DNA of 64,000 nucleotides. Source: Trichoplusia ni (lineage: Eukaryota > Arthropoda > Insecta > Lepidoptera > Noctuidae). Made by a program: the position numbers and the translations under genes. This document shows positions 30,237 to 45,200 of the stretch, in pieces; the stretch's first letter is position 1; each line of letters begins with the position of its first letter. Below the pieces are notes generated by a model that ran no database searches, was not told the DNA's origin, and saw only the letters and a list, made by a program, of their open reading frames with translations. The stretch lies in assembly GCF_003590095.1 (NCBI RefSeq), contig NC_039490.1, positions 9,689,834-9,753,833 of the forward strand, written 5' to 3'.

Positions 30237-33200
30237 GTGAGCTCATTATATACAATTTTAAATAATATTTTTGTACAAAATTCTTTGGTACATTAATATA
30301 GGTATTTGACAAAAATATCCGTCAAACAGATTTACATAAAATATTGGATACGTATTTTTTATTGAATCTCGTAAATTAAAAATGAAGGGGATACAGTGAT
30401 TTGAAATCTCGCGTGACGTCACCTACCACGGCCCCGATTCTGCTATTTACAATGGCCGATGAATGAATGAAAATTGGCTTCTAATGACACTTTTCGAATT
30501 CTCTTAAGCATTTTTCGTACACAATAATTGGAAATTAAGTACGGGACAGTACACTCAAAGTCAAAACAATTAACTTCCATTTACTGTATTGGCAAAATTC
30601 TTAAGAGAATAGGCATAATTTCAGATTTTAATTGCCATTCATTCATCAGCCATTGTAAATAACAGAATTGGGGCCCTGTAAGATTTTTACTAGCAAGTTA
30701 TGTTTTAGCCCCCACTAACATACTTCAGTGCTGTGATAAAATAAAAAATCGTAATTAATAGCTACATTTTGAAAATCTGTCTGACGGACTAAACATATTT
30801 TTATATTACTAGATTTAGGGCCGATTTTTCAATCGACGGATAACTTTTATTCGACGAATATGTTTGACGTCTTGACAGCTTTGGTATAGAAGATATGTCA
30901 AACGGCCATATTTATTCCACAGATAAAAGTTATCTGGTGATTGAAAAATCTGCCCTTAGTCAAATACCTACCCTATTATACCTACAGAGCATTTATTTTT
31001 GTTTGATATAAATTCGCTATATCAGTGTTATCAGCTTGGAATAACCCACTGCTGGGCATTGGCCTCCCTTTGTTTATTCGATTCTGCTTTGACTCCTGTT
31101 TTCCGTTGTGAAACACTAATTACTTCAACCCACGTCGCGTGAGGTTCATATGTCAGACTTCCACCGATTAAAAATTCCCTCTTCTACTACTTAAGCTAGG
31201 GGCAAAGAGATCAGTTGTGGAATCTAAAAAAAATCTTGCTATATTTATACCTATCTCATCCCTCGGCCAAGTTGAAAACGTACATACAAATACAATACAA
31301 TACGACTTTGAACCTAAGTATAATTCTTGTGTCGCTTGGATTTCCTGCATTCGTGGATCACACAAATGCTTGTCATTTACGCGTGAATCAAACCTGCGAC
31401 AAGTTGCGCACCGAGGGCCTAGCATGGCACTTCAACCTATCCGTGCGAATTAGTTGCTTAAATTCCCTTATTACTCTTAAAGCGAAGGAATTATGAACAC
31501 CCACCTCCCTTGGTTAGGAAGCAGGTAGTGTCAGACTCTTACTGACTAAACCTGAACCGCCGTGCAACGACTCCCGCGTTTTGTCGGTGTAAGGCAATTC
31601 ATCACTCGCCGACCGCTGAGCTGGGCTTTGGGAATAGATTTCACCGGCTTCTACAGCCCTAGCCAAGTGTCATTTTAAAACTCGATGGCATGAATAGAAT
31701 ATTGTTTTAACATAAAATATATTCAATCGAATTCAAGTTTAGTTTAATTGAAAAAATCGAATTGTTTCACAGGCACTGTTGAGTTGTTGACAATATTATA
31801 AACAATTGTGTGTGATTTATAGTGTGAGTAAGCGTGAAAATGATATAAAACATAACATAATTCATTTGGAACTATAACAAATGTGAAATATTTGATTAAG
31901 ACGTACACGAGACCAAATAAGTCCACACGTCCAAATGAAAACAAGGAACAGTTAATTATTTCAGTTAAAGCCCAAAAACCTAAAATCGGAATAATACTCT
32001 CCTATGTATTAATAAGGTTACAAACTATCTCTATACCAAATTTCGTTCAAATCCGTTCAGTGGTTTTTGCTTCAATCAAGTTTAGTCACGTACACTACGA
32101 AACTGCTCAAAGTCTATTCCGAAACTAGTCAAACTTCACAGTGTTTCCTATAATTTAACTAGTCAATTTTCCTCCATAGATTCCCCTCTAATTATTACTG
32201 TACTGTAAATAAGTTTAACTAGTCAATTCCTATAATTTAACTAGTCAATTTTCCTCCACAGATTCCCGGCTTATAATTTTATTGCTGTACTGTAAATTAG
32301 TTTATAGTAATCCGTGTTTGAAACAACAAGACGTGGCGGAGCGACATGAGACGGATTGCCACAAGTACGTCTATTGTAATAACAGCATACCGACGGTGGG
32401 AGAATGTCCTGAGTCACAAGTATTCGATCCAAAATCAAATGTAAGTACTTTAGGAATATATAAGGTATATAGATAGATAGAAATATATATTTTGATAGTA
32501 ACTATCGTGAGAATGAGTCATTATTAACTGATGTAACGGCATACTCACGCGTATTTATCGGGGTCCCCCGACTAGTTTCGGACCCAACCGGAGTCCTTAA
32601 TCATGAGATGACGCGGCAGGGTCGTGAGTCGAACTGCTGCGTCTCTGCGAACTCTGCGATTTATAAAGAGAAATATATTCTACCGGTCAAACCCGATTTC
32701 AGGATGAACTATGTTTGCCTAGGCTAAACTAGTTCTTCCTACACGTGATAGGATTAACTAGTTTAGCCTAGTACAAACTAATTTGTCCTAAACCCGATAG
32801 GATTGACGAGTTTAGGCTAAGCCAAACTAGTTGATCCTGAAATAAGTACACACACTCTAGGATAAACTGGTATGGTCTTATCTAGAAAGTCAAAATAAAT
32901 AGATAAAGTGGAATAAAAAACTCCGTAGTTGGAAAAATAATCATTTTTATTAAACTACTAGCTGTCCCGATTAACTACGTACCGCCTAACTGTTGATGAT
33001 CACAGTGGAGACAAAATATTAAGGGTGGACAACCCTTATCACTTAGGGTTATGAAAAATAGATAGTAGCCGATTCTCAGACCAGACAGAAAATTTGGTCA
33101 AAATCGATAAAGCCGTTTCGGAGGAGTACGGTAACTAACATCGTGACACGGCAATTTTATATATTAGAAGATATTGATTCGTTGTTAATAAATAAATATC

Positions 33201-36200
33201 TATTATGTCGACAATTAGTCACGACATTATTGTTAAAAACTCTGTTTTTAGTCATGCTATGAACCGGCCGACGGAAAATGTAAAACGTATCCCGTAGCCT
33301 CATTGAAAACCAGGCGTTCAGCAACTTTAATATGCAAAAATGATGACAATTGGCTTCAATCGGATCCTGAAGACTGTGCCGCTTACTACATGTGCGTGCA
33401 CGGATATCAAATCCGCTCCAGATGTATTTGCGGATTCCACTTCAGCCCACTCGATTCTGTAAGTTGTTTAGTACTCAATGAGTAGGAGAAATTTGAACGA
33501 GGGTGTACGTCGAGCTTGCAGTTCCTAGCTGAGTACGAATAAAAGACTGGGATCGCTGACCGCTTGTTCAAATTCCTCCACAACATTTTGTGTTCATTAA
33601 CTTATACTGGTGATTGTTTTGCAAGTGTCAATCTTAATAACAAATTCTCAAATGTTTTGAATTGATTTTTATTTCGACATCTCTTCTGTCAGTGCAATAC
33701 AAGAGTTTTTATATGGCGGTCTAAAATAATTTATTTCTTAGTTGTATTTTGTCAATTGTAAATGTTCTTTTTGTCGCTATTCTGAACCCTTAATTAAGTT
33801 TCATTCCTTCAAGCGCTAACGCTGATGAAATCTGTTAAATGAATTGAACTGTCAATTCAAGGTCACGTAATTTTGTTGCAAATGTTTATAAGAAAGACGC
33901 TTATTCGATGTTGCATTATCTAAGCTCTGATATAAAGATTAAATGCCTTAATGCGGGAGTCGCTAAGAAAAGAAATCGGTTTATTAGAACAACTAAGAGA
34001 ATATCTTACTTTTCAGAGCTGCATGCCCGCAAATCGTGTAGCATGCCAGATTATCCCTACAGTTACATTTACACCTGAAACTCAGTCTGAAGACTGCAGT
34101 CCTCGAGAACACTGGATTAAACCAGACGACGAGGATTGTTCTCAATTCTACGCTTGCGCCTATGGACATGTTTTGCACAAACAATGCCCAGAAGGATTCG
34201 AATTCAGTCCTATTGCAAAGGTGAGTCTAAGTGTAAGCTTATATAAGACAACATAGTTATACAAATTTTGATTTCTAGCTAAAAATATCCCACGGGAACA
34301 TAAAATCGGTATTAAATCTATCCTTAGTGTTAATCTTTTATACACTAACTACGTGACAAGTTTCGTCTAAATCTGTTCAGTGGTTTTTGCGTGAAAGAGG
34401 CGCGTTAATAATTTTAGTAGGATGCCATATTTTTTGAGAGTTTCAATCATATCTATACAAAGAATATTATATGTACATTTTTTTACAAGTTCCTTCGGCT
34501 TGCATTTTGTTAGACCTTCTTTCAATCCTATTTTAGGCTGGCAGCCTTTTTCCGATGTCTTTGATCCCAGTTTTTGATGGCATCGTGGTGTTCGGAATTC
34601 GGTCTTGTAACTTAACATCAAGAATGCTGCATAGCTCTTTGGCAAATTCTAAGACCTTAAGATTCGTTACGCCTCCAAATTTATATCTACTAAACCTTTC
34701 CAGATATGTCTGCCTCGGGCCTTAGCTGGTTGTACGACCAAAGCAACTGCACCACCTGTCGTACATGAACCATTACCAAGTTGCAGACGTTACGATGTTT
34801 GGATTCGTCCTGATGTTGACAGTTGCAGTTATTTCTATATCTGTACTTATGGTGACATAAATCGGCGACCATGCAATGATGGCTATGAATTTAGTACTAC
34901 TTTCTTGGTAAGTAACAATTAAACTTACTTGTGCAGTCCTGAAAGAAGTCAAAAAACACACAGACCCGGATCAAGCGATTGTGGGTCACACAAATGCTTG
35001 CGGGGATCGAAACGGTGATACGTCGCGGTCAATGGGTTTCATGTTGTCGACCTATACCAATCGGTTGTCCGTGAACTTATGTTAGCATAACCTAACGTAC
35101 ATCTTAACATGCAACAATAAAATCAAAATATAAAAGTATGATTTTATTCACCAAAGAACGAAAAAAAACAGTAATTGACAGTAGTTGAGAATAAAATCAA
35201 AATTCATTTCTACATTATTATGTTTCTAATCTGCTTTTTCTATACTCAATACTTGATTGCTTCCATAATGTTAGTTACAGGTAGTAATTTTAGGTACAAT
35301 GAATAATTATGGGCCCCGTAGTGCACGGCATTATGGTAGGGAAGAGCTCTGTTTTATACTTTATTAATTAATTATTTCGTTTTTGTATACGACACTTTGT
35401 ATTGTTTAATTTCAAAATTCTACAGGAATGCAAGCCTAAAGAAATAGCTGGTTGCTCTCGACACACAACCTTGTCACCTACAACGCAAACAACAACCATA
35501 ACAACTCGACTCACAGCAAAACTAGCTGTCTTTACAACCGCTGTTGAACAACCGTACAATAATTGTGGTCCCGAAGACAATTGGATTGGTGCCGACCCCG
35601 ATGATTGTACGAAGTTCTATGTCTGTTTAAACGGGAAACTAGACTCAGATTTTTGTCCGCCTGGTCAAGAGTTGAGCGTCAGTGATTTGGTAAGCAAAAC
35701 TTGGTTCTTAAATAATTTAAAACATATGCTTTTAGATTTTTTTTAAAGAAACTCGACCCACTTGGATTGGCATTCTTTCTTGGATATTAGTTTTTTTTAG
35801 ATTCTAGTCAAGACTTTTCTTTCGATACCCAATTATAGGGTATTGTGCAGTTGGAGAGATTTTCAGAAAATTTAGCTGATTACTCTTCCAACTAATAAAA
35901 TATTCGATAAAAACGAAGTCATAATCGGTTCATCCGATTTTGAGCTACAATGGCGCCGACACACACTTATGCACGCAAACACACACAAACAGAGATAGTG
36001 AAAGTTATTGTTTTTGCGTCGGCTTTGATGAACTGAATGTATTCAAAGAAATTCTTTTATGAGGATATTTTTTTGAAGAGTGTTAAATCAAAGGTGTCAG
36101 CTACATTCATACGAAATATTATTGAAATCGGTCCACCCGTTTGGACGTAAACGGGAAGCAAACATTCACCCTAACAAGTATGATGCAACGGTTTATCTAT

Positions 36201-39200
36201 CGGGATTGCCTAGTTTCGGACTTAACCGGAATCCTTAATCACCAATATACAAATACACTCACATTCTTTCTCATTTCCAACATTTATCTTGTAACTAACA
36301 CTTTTTTGCTTTTTTTCAGACCTGCAAACCGGTTGAGGAAGCCGGTTGTTCTGACAGGGCAGGGTGGGGAAACCCTTGTGGTTTGAACGAACAATGGGTA
36401 GGACCCAACAAAAAGGAAGCTTCTAAGTACTTCACGTGTCAATATGGACAATATTATCGAAATTCTTGTCCTCAAGGCTATGAATTTAGTCCAACTGATT
36501 TAGTAAGTAGTTTTTTTATTGATTACGTAAGCGTCTGTCTTGATTTGTAAGTAACAGGTGAAGGTTTGATCCCAATGCTGACAAAGACCATTGTCATTAA
36601 AAAATACAACTTATTTGTGAGGTATCAAACTTTGAAGATATCATTTTTTGTGATCAGTTAACTCTATAAAAAAACGAATCTAATGAAAATTGAGGTTCAG
36701 CAACGATTGGCACCAGGTACAGATGTACCATTTTCTTTTAAACGGAACCTTTTTTTAAATATTTTTTCCTATAGTCTAGGACTCCCTCGTTCGGGAGACT
36801 TCCAGATACGAAAATCCATTACCATGTTTTTAATTCCTAATATTTTTCTCTTTGATATTTAGAGATGCGTCCAAATACAACTACCAATGTGTGGGCCTTA
36901 TGACAACTGGATACGACCCAGCCCAGATGACTGTAGAATGTTCTACACATGTAGAAATGGATATTACATGCTAGACTCCTGTCAAGACTACGGCTTTGAG
37001 TTTAGTCCTACTGATTTGGTGAGTATTTGTAATTAACATGACATGTTACTACTAGTTTTGGCAGATATTTTCATAGCCGGCCGACTGACTGATGCCAGTC
37101 CTTCTTGGGAATGCTGTTATTGGGGTTTACTCCCACCAGGAGTTTGACCTAAGCTGCAAGATAGTTTTCAGTGGGTCTTGGAATCCCTTAGTCGCCTCTT
37201 AAACCCATTGGAGCATATGGGTCGGCCCTATTCGAAACCGGTAACCTCACGGCCCTAATTGAGATAAGGGCAGGAGAATGATGATTATAATTAACATGAC
37301 ACCCCTTTAGTTATGAACTAATCAAATCCGTATAATTAGATAGTTGTTTCATTCCTTCAATAGACTTCGCACAAGCTGACATAAGTCGTGCAACAAATGT
37401 AATGGAGGATTTTAAACTATCGGTCAGTGACCTCATAAAAACTTACAACAATTTGCAAAGACGTGCGGTGGCCGTGCCGCTTTGTCCTAATTATGATACA
37501 TGATAAACTAACAACATTTTTCTCTCGTGATAGATGTGTGAGCCTGCAGAAATAGCCGGTTGTTCTAGAAGACCACCTGTACCACCTGTGCCACCAACAC
37601 CCAGTCCATATGACCCACTACCAACGTGTGGGCCATATGACAACTGGATACGACCCAGCCCAGATGACTGTAGAATGTTCTACACCTGTAGAAATGGATA
37701 TTACATGCTAGACTCCTGTCAAGACTATGGCTTTGAGTTTAGTCCTACCGATTTGGTGAGTATTTTTAATTAACATGACACCTCGTTAGTCATCAACTAA
37801 TCGAACCCGTATAATTAATTGTTCAATAAGACAAGGAAAAAATGTAATGGAATATTTTAAACTAACGTTCAATGACCTTACAAATAGCTTAAACCAATTT
37901 GCGAAAGGTTTTTCTTGCTCTTCTAATGGTAGATGATAACTAACATCATTTTTACTTTCGTGATAGATGTGTGAGCCTGCGGTAATAGCCGGCTGTTCTA
38001 TAAAACCACCAGTACCACCACCAAAACCCAGTCCATATGAGCCACTTCCAGTCTGCGGACCTTATGATAATTGGATAAAACCCAGCCCAGATGACTGTAG
38101 AATGTACTACGTCTGTACTTATGGATATACCGAGCTCAATACATGTTCATATGGCTATGAATTTAGTCCTATTGATTTGGTAAGTAATAAACAACGTAAT
38201 AATACATAAAGCTTGCTGAGACAGCTAGTACAGGTATACTGTTTTGTCACAAATGAGTATTAGGGAATAAAAAAATCTCTATAATGAAACACATGCTGAC
38301 GTTAAGGAGTACAAATGCAATGGAAGAATTTGAACTATCGGTCATTGCCCTCGGCAGCTTAGTTGCTAAAGTGAGTGGAGGGTTGAGCTAATAGTAGCTG
38401 GTTTCTTTTAAATGTAAATGTTATCAGCATCGCATGGTTATCATGTCTCAGTAAGCAACGCCAAACCAAAAACTGGTGATAGGCCAAAACTGATGATTAT
38501 CAAAAAAATATGAAAAAAAACTATACTCAGCTTATTTAACAGACCAATATTTTCATCTTTATTTGTTTCGATAGACATGCGAGCCCGCGGAAATAGCTGG
38601 CTGCACCATAAAAATAACGACGCCAAAAACAAAAACCACCACTTATGAACCATTCCCAATGTGCGGACCTTACGACAACTGGATACGACCCAGCCCAGAT
38701 GACTGTAGAATGTTCTACACCTGTAGAAATGGATATTACATGCTAGACTCCTGTCAAGACTATGGCTTTGAGTTTAGTCCTACTGATTTGGTAAGAAACA
38801 AAATTTTATTTTATTTTAAGACAATTAAAAAAAAACAAAATTACTTCTTACTTATCAATACGATGTACGATTGCTTTAGCAGATGTGTAACACTAACCAT
38901 CGTAAGATACGCAACACGTTTAATGGAACAATTTGAACGATCGGTCATTGACTTCGTTAGATCGATTAGTAAAGCAATTTGTATAGTGCAGTAGAAATCA
39001 CAGTTTTTTTTAATGTAGTGTACTTATTATAAATAAATATTTTTAGAATAATAATAGGCCAAAACATTTTCCTTTATTTTGATAGATGTGTGAGCCTGCG
39101 GAAATAGCCGGTTGTTCTATAAAGCCAACCGTACCACCAAAACCAAAACCAACGCCTGATGAACCACTTCCCATGTGCGGACAAGGTGACTACTGGATAC

Positions 39201-42200
39201 TTCCCAGCCCTGATGATTGTAAAATGTACTACGTCTGCAAATATGGACATACCAAACTCAATTCATGTCCATATGGCTATGAATTCAGTCCAAGATATTT
39301 GGTAAGCATCATATTTTTGTTAGACTTGAGTGAGAGGCGAATACTTTTAATGTCATGTAATGGAAGAATTTGGATCATAGGCCAGTGACCTCGCAGCTCA
39401 CTTGCCAAAGTGACTGGAATTGTATTGGTTGTTATCAGAAAAAAAAAGTTTTTCAGCATTTACAACAGATTAAAGTATTAATTTGTTTTGACAGATATGT
39501 CAACCAGCGGAACAAGCTGGTTGTATAATAAAAAAAACCACAACAAAAATACCAACGACGACATTTAAACCGCTACCAATGTGTGGGCCTTATGATAATT
39601 GGATACGACCCAGCCCAGATGACTGTACAATATACTACGTCTGTTCATATGGATACGCCGAGCTCAATTATTGTTCATATGGATATGAATTTAGTCCTAT
39701 TGATTTGGTGAGTAATGTACATGTTTTATTATACGGTAAAACGGGGTGAATAGAGGAAATTGTAATTAAAATAATCTTTGTAAACTAATCAAAGCGATGT
39801 ACTTCATTGCAACAATGGTTGAATGAAAAGAATTTAACTACCGATCAGTGACCTCTATAGCTCCAGTAAAGCAATTTATGCAACGCGTAAACCTAAGGAA
39901 TGACTTTTTCCTTTTTTTATAGAGGTGTGAGCCCGCGGAAATAGCGGGTTGTTCTAAACATCCAGACGGGTTGCGGACACCACCCACAACAATTACACCA
40001 CCACTGTGTGGGCAAGGTGAATACTTTGTACAACCTTACTCTGGTGACTGCAAGAAGTACTACTTGTGCTTGGATGGGTACACCGAACTGAAGACTTGTT
40101 CATATGGCTATGAATTTAGTCCTAATGATATGGTAAGTAAAGTATGTTTTGATTAACTACACGGATAGTCAAGTTGAGGTCACGGCGAAACGCTGTGCGT
40201 GACGTGTCGCGGGTTCGATACCCGTGTATGACAAGCGTTTGTATGATTCATGAATGCTTGTTCGTATTTTGGATGTCTTTGTCCATGTGACTTGACTTTT
40301 TGTTGAATATTCGTGATACAAGGATTTTTTTTAATATGAAGTTATTTTTAAATCTCTCTGATTTGTATAGAATTCCATTACATATTGCTTATATATTTTG
40401 TTCTTTTGTAACTTAAACACAAGATGAACACAATGTTTTAAGTTGATATCTCGTGTAACATTAGTAAATATAACACTTTTTACTGGCATATGTCATTATA
40501 TGGCATCTTTAACACGTGGCACTATCTGACGCGTTTTAGTTTTTAATCAATTCATTAAACCAATAATACCTAATCAACATGATTTCTGAATGTTCTCAAC
40601 TTATTAAACTAGTAAATAATAAAAGCTGATTGCAATAGCGGTACATGACGTGAAACAAATGTAATGGAAAAATTTGAACCATCGGTCAGTGACCCTTGTA
40701 ACTGACTTGGTAAAGTTAATAATGCGCTGAAACAATACTAACATGTCAGTAATTTTTTTCTTCGTCCAATAGACATGTGAACCTGCGGAAGTAGCTGGTT
40801 GCACAATAAACCCAACCACGCCTTCAACACCAACCACCCCATATGACCCACTACCAATGTGTGGTCCATATGACAACTGGAAACGACCTAGCCCGGATGA
40901 CTGTAGAATGTTCTACAGCTGTAGAAATGGAAATTATATGCTAGACTCTTGTCAACAATATGGCTATGAATTTAGTCCTACTGATTTGGTAAGTAATTTA
41001 CTATGTTTAATTTTACAGGACTTAAAAACTTATTCGAGGTACTTACTTATAACGAAAATACACATTGTAAACTACTCAAGACGATGTAGCTAATTTTGTG
41101 TATCACATAAAATTTGTCGAATGGACAAATATGAACTATCGGTCAGTGACCTTGGAAATTAGTCCAGCAATTTGTGTGCCTAAAAAAAGTAAAAAAAAAA
41201 TCAATTAGAAAAGGATGTTATGGCTGTAATTTTCTTGCTGAACTTGACTGCGAAGCTATTATGCCCACTGTTAAAATTAAACTTAAACTTAAGCAAAACT
41301 TTTTCCTTTTGAAACGAAACTTCTTTTACTATTTTATCGCGGTTTAATTTTAGATTTTTTATCCGTAAAATTAGTTTTATTTCAATGTCTAATATTTGCG
41401 TAAACCTAAGAAACCGCTTTTCCTTTTTTGTAGAGGTGTGAGCCTGCAGAAATAGCTGGTTGTTCTAAACATCCAGACGGGCTGCGGACACCACCCACAA
41501 CAATTACACCACCAGTGTGTGGGCAAGGTGAATACTTTGTACAACCTTACCCCACTGACTGCAAGAAGTTCTACTTGTGCCTGGATGGGTACACCGAACT
41601 TAAGTCTTGTTCATATGGCTATGAATTTAGTCCTTATGATATGGTGAGTAAAGCATATATGTAAAAACTAATTGAAAAAAATAAAAAAAAGTCGAGTAAA
41701 ACTGTTAATTTTATTATTTAACAGAAATGTCTCCCCAAAGAAGAGGCTGGCTGTTCACAAACAACAACTACAAAAAAGACCACACCAACAACTACAACTT
41801 CCACAACAGAGAAAACAACTCCAACTACTACAACTTCCACAACAACACCAACACCAACAACTACAACTTCCACAACAACACCAACGACTACAACTTCCAC
41901 AACAACACCAACGACTACAACTTCCACAACAACACTAACGACCACAACTTCCACAACAACACCAACGACAACAACTTCCACAACAACGGAGAAAACAACA
42001 CCAACGACTACAACTTCCACAACAACACCAACGACCACAACTTCCACAACAACACCAACGACCTCAACTTCCACAACAACACCAACGACAACAACTTCCA
42101 CAACAACGGAGAAAACAACACCAACCACCACAACTTCAACAACAACGGAGAAAACAACACCAACGACTACAACTTCCACAACAACACCAACGACCACAAC

Positions 42201-45200
42201 TTCCACAACAACACCAACGACTACAACTTCCACAACAACACCAACGACTACAACTTCCACAACAACACCAACGACCACAACTTCCACAACAACACCAACG
42301 ACCTCAACTTCCACAACAACACCAACGACAACAACTTCCACAACAACGGAGAAAACAACACCAACCACCACAACTTCAACAACAACGGAGAAAACAACAC
42401 CAACGACTACAACTTCCACAACAACACCAACGACCACAACTTCCACAACAACACCAACGACAACAACTTCCACAACAACGGAGAAAACAACACCATCCCC
42501 AACAAGTGATAACACAACACCAACCACCACAACTTCAACAACAACGGAGAAAACAACACCAACGACTACAACTTCCACAACAACACCAACGACCACAACT
42601 TCCACAACAACACCAACGACCACAACTTCCACAACAACACCAACGACAACAACTTCCACAACAACGGAGAAAACAACACCAACGACTACAACTTCCACAA
42701 CAACACCAACGACCACAACTTCCACAACAACGGAGAAAACAACACCAACGACTACAACTTCCACAACAACACCAACGACCACAACTTCCACAACAACACC
42801 AACGACAACAACTTCCACAACAACGGAGAAAACAACACCATCCCCAACAAGTGATAACACAACACCAACCACCACAACTTCAACAACAACGGAGAAAACA
42901 ACACCAACGACTACAACTTCCACAACAACACCAACGACCACAACTTCCACAACAACACCAACGACAACAACTTCAACAAGCTCAGATAAAACAACACCAA
43001 CCACAACATCAGATAAAACAACACCAACCACAACAACTGATAAAACAACACCAACCAATTCAACTTCCTCAACCACTGATAAAACGACACCAACCAGCAC
43101 ACCATCTACAACATCAGACAAAACAACACCAACCACAACAACAGATAAAACAACACCAACCACAACAACTGATAAAACAACACCAACCAGCACACCATCC
43201 ACAACAACTGTTAAAACAACACCAACCAATTCAACTTCCACAACAACTGACAAAACAACACCAACCAGCACACCATCCACAACATCAGGGAAAACAACAC
43301 CAACCACAACATCAGATAAAACAACACCAACCAGCACACCATCCACAATAACTGATAAAACAACACCAACCAATTCAACTTCCACAACAACTGACAAAAC
43401 AACACCAACCACAACAACTGATAAAACAACACCAACCAGCACACCATCTACAACATCAGACAAAACGACACCCACCAGCACACCAACCACAACAACGGAC
43501 AAAACAACACCAACCAGCACACCAACCACAACATCAGACAAAACAACACCAACCAGCACACCAACCACAACATCAGACAAAACGACACCAACCAGCACAC
43601 CAACCACAACAACGGACAAAACAACACCAACCAGCACACCAACCACAACATCAGACAAAACAACACCAACCAGCACACCAACCACAACATCAGACAAAAC
43701 GACACCAACCAGCACACCAACCACAACAACGGACAAAACGACACCAACCAGCACACCATCTACAACATCAGACAAAACGACACCAACCAGCACACCATCT
43801 ACAACATCAGGGAAAACAACACCAACCAGCACACCATCCACAACATCAGGGAAAACAACACCAACCACAACATCAGATAAAACAACACCAACCACAACAA
43901 CTGATAAAACAACACCAACCACAACAACTGATAAAACAACACCAACCAATTCAACTTCCACAACATCAGACAAAACAACACCAACCAGCACACCATCCAC
44001 AATAACTGATAAAACAACACCAACCAATTCAACTTCCACAACAACTGACAGAACAACACCAACCACAACGACTGATAAAACAACACCAACCAATTCAACT
44101 TCCACAACAACTGACAAAACAACACCAACCAGCACACCATCCACAACATCAGGGAAAACAACACCAACCACAACAACTGATAAAACAACACCAACCAGCA
44201 CACCATCTACAACAACTGATAAAACAACACCAACCACAACATCAGACAAAACAACACCAACCACAACAACTGATAAAACAACACCATCCAGCACACCATC
44301 TACAACATCAGACAAAACGACACCAACCAGCACACCATCTACAACATCAGACAAAACAACACCAACCAGCACACCAACCACAACATCAGACAAAACAACA
44401 CCAACCACAACATCGGACAAAACAACACCAACCACAACAACTGATAAAACGACACCAACCAGCACACCATCTACAACATCAGACAAAACAACATCAACCA
44501 CAACAACTGATAAAACAACACCATCCAGCACACCATCTACAACATCAGACAAAACGACACCAACCAGCACACCATCTACAACATCAGACAAAACAACACC
44601 AACCAGCACACCAACTACAACATCAGACAAAACAACACCAACCACAACAACTGATAAAACAACACCATCCAGCAAACCATCTACAACATCAGACAAAACA
44701 ACACCAACCAGCACACCAACCACAACATCAGACAAAACGACACCCACCAGCACACCAACCCCAACATCAGACAAAACAACACTAACCAGCACACCAACCA
44801 CAACAACGGACAAAACAACACCAACCACAACAACTGATAAAACAACACCAACCAGCACACCATCTACAACATCAGACAAAACGACACCCACCAGCACACC
44901 AACCACAACACCAACCACAACATCAGACAAAACAACGCCAACCACAACAACTGATAAAACAACACCAACCACAACATCAGACAAAACAACACCATCCAGC
45001 ACACCATCTACAACATCAGACAAAACAACACCAACCAGCACACCATCTACAACATCAGACAAAACAACACCAACCGCAACATCAGACAAAACAACACCAA
45101 CCAGCACACCATCTACAACATCAGACAAAACAACACCAACCACAACATCAGACAAAACAACACCAACCAGCACACCATCTACAACATCAGACAAAACAAC

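Noticed and set aside
31493..31524. ATG followed by a donor as start exon of the giant peritrophin
   Set aside because: Its phase would place a stop soon after the junction at 32262.
32282..32476. Frame starting at TTG in the signal-peptide exon as a full small gene
   Set aside because: There is no ATG. It reads through the donor at 32441, and the domain needs the next exon for Cys5 and Cys6.
41727..43351. Plus-strand frames of 260 and 281 codons (Asn-rich and Gln/Pro-rich)
   Set aside because: They are shifted frames of the same repeat. The frame that joins the CBM14 halves is the Thr/Pro/Ser one.
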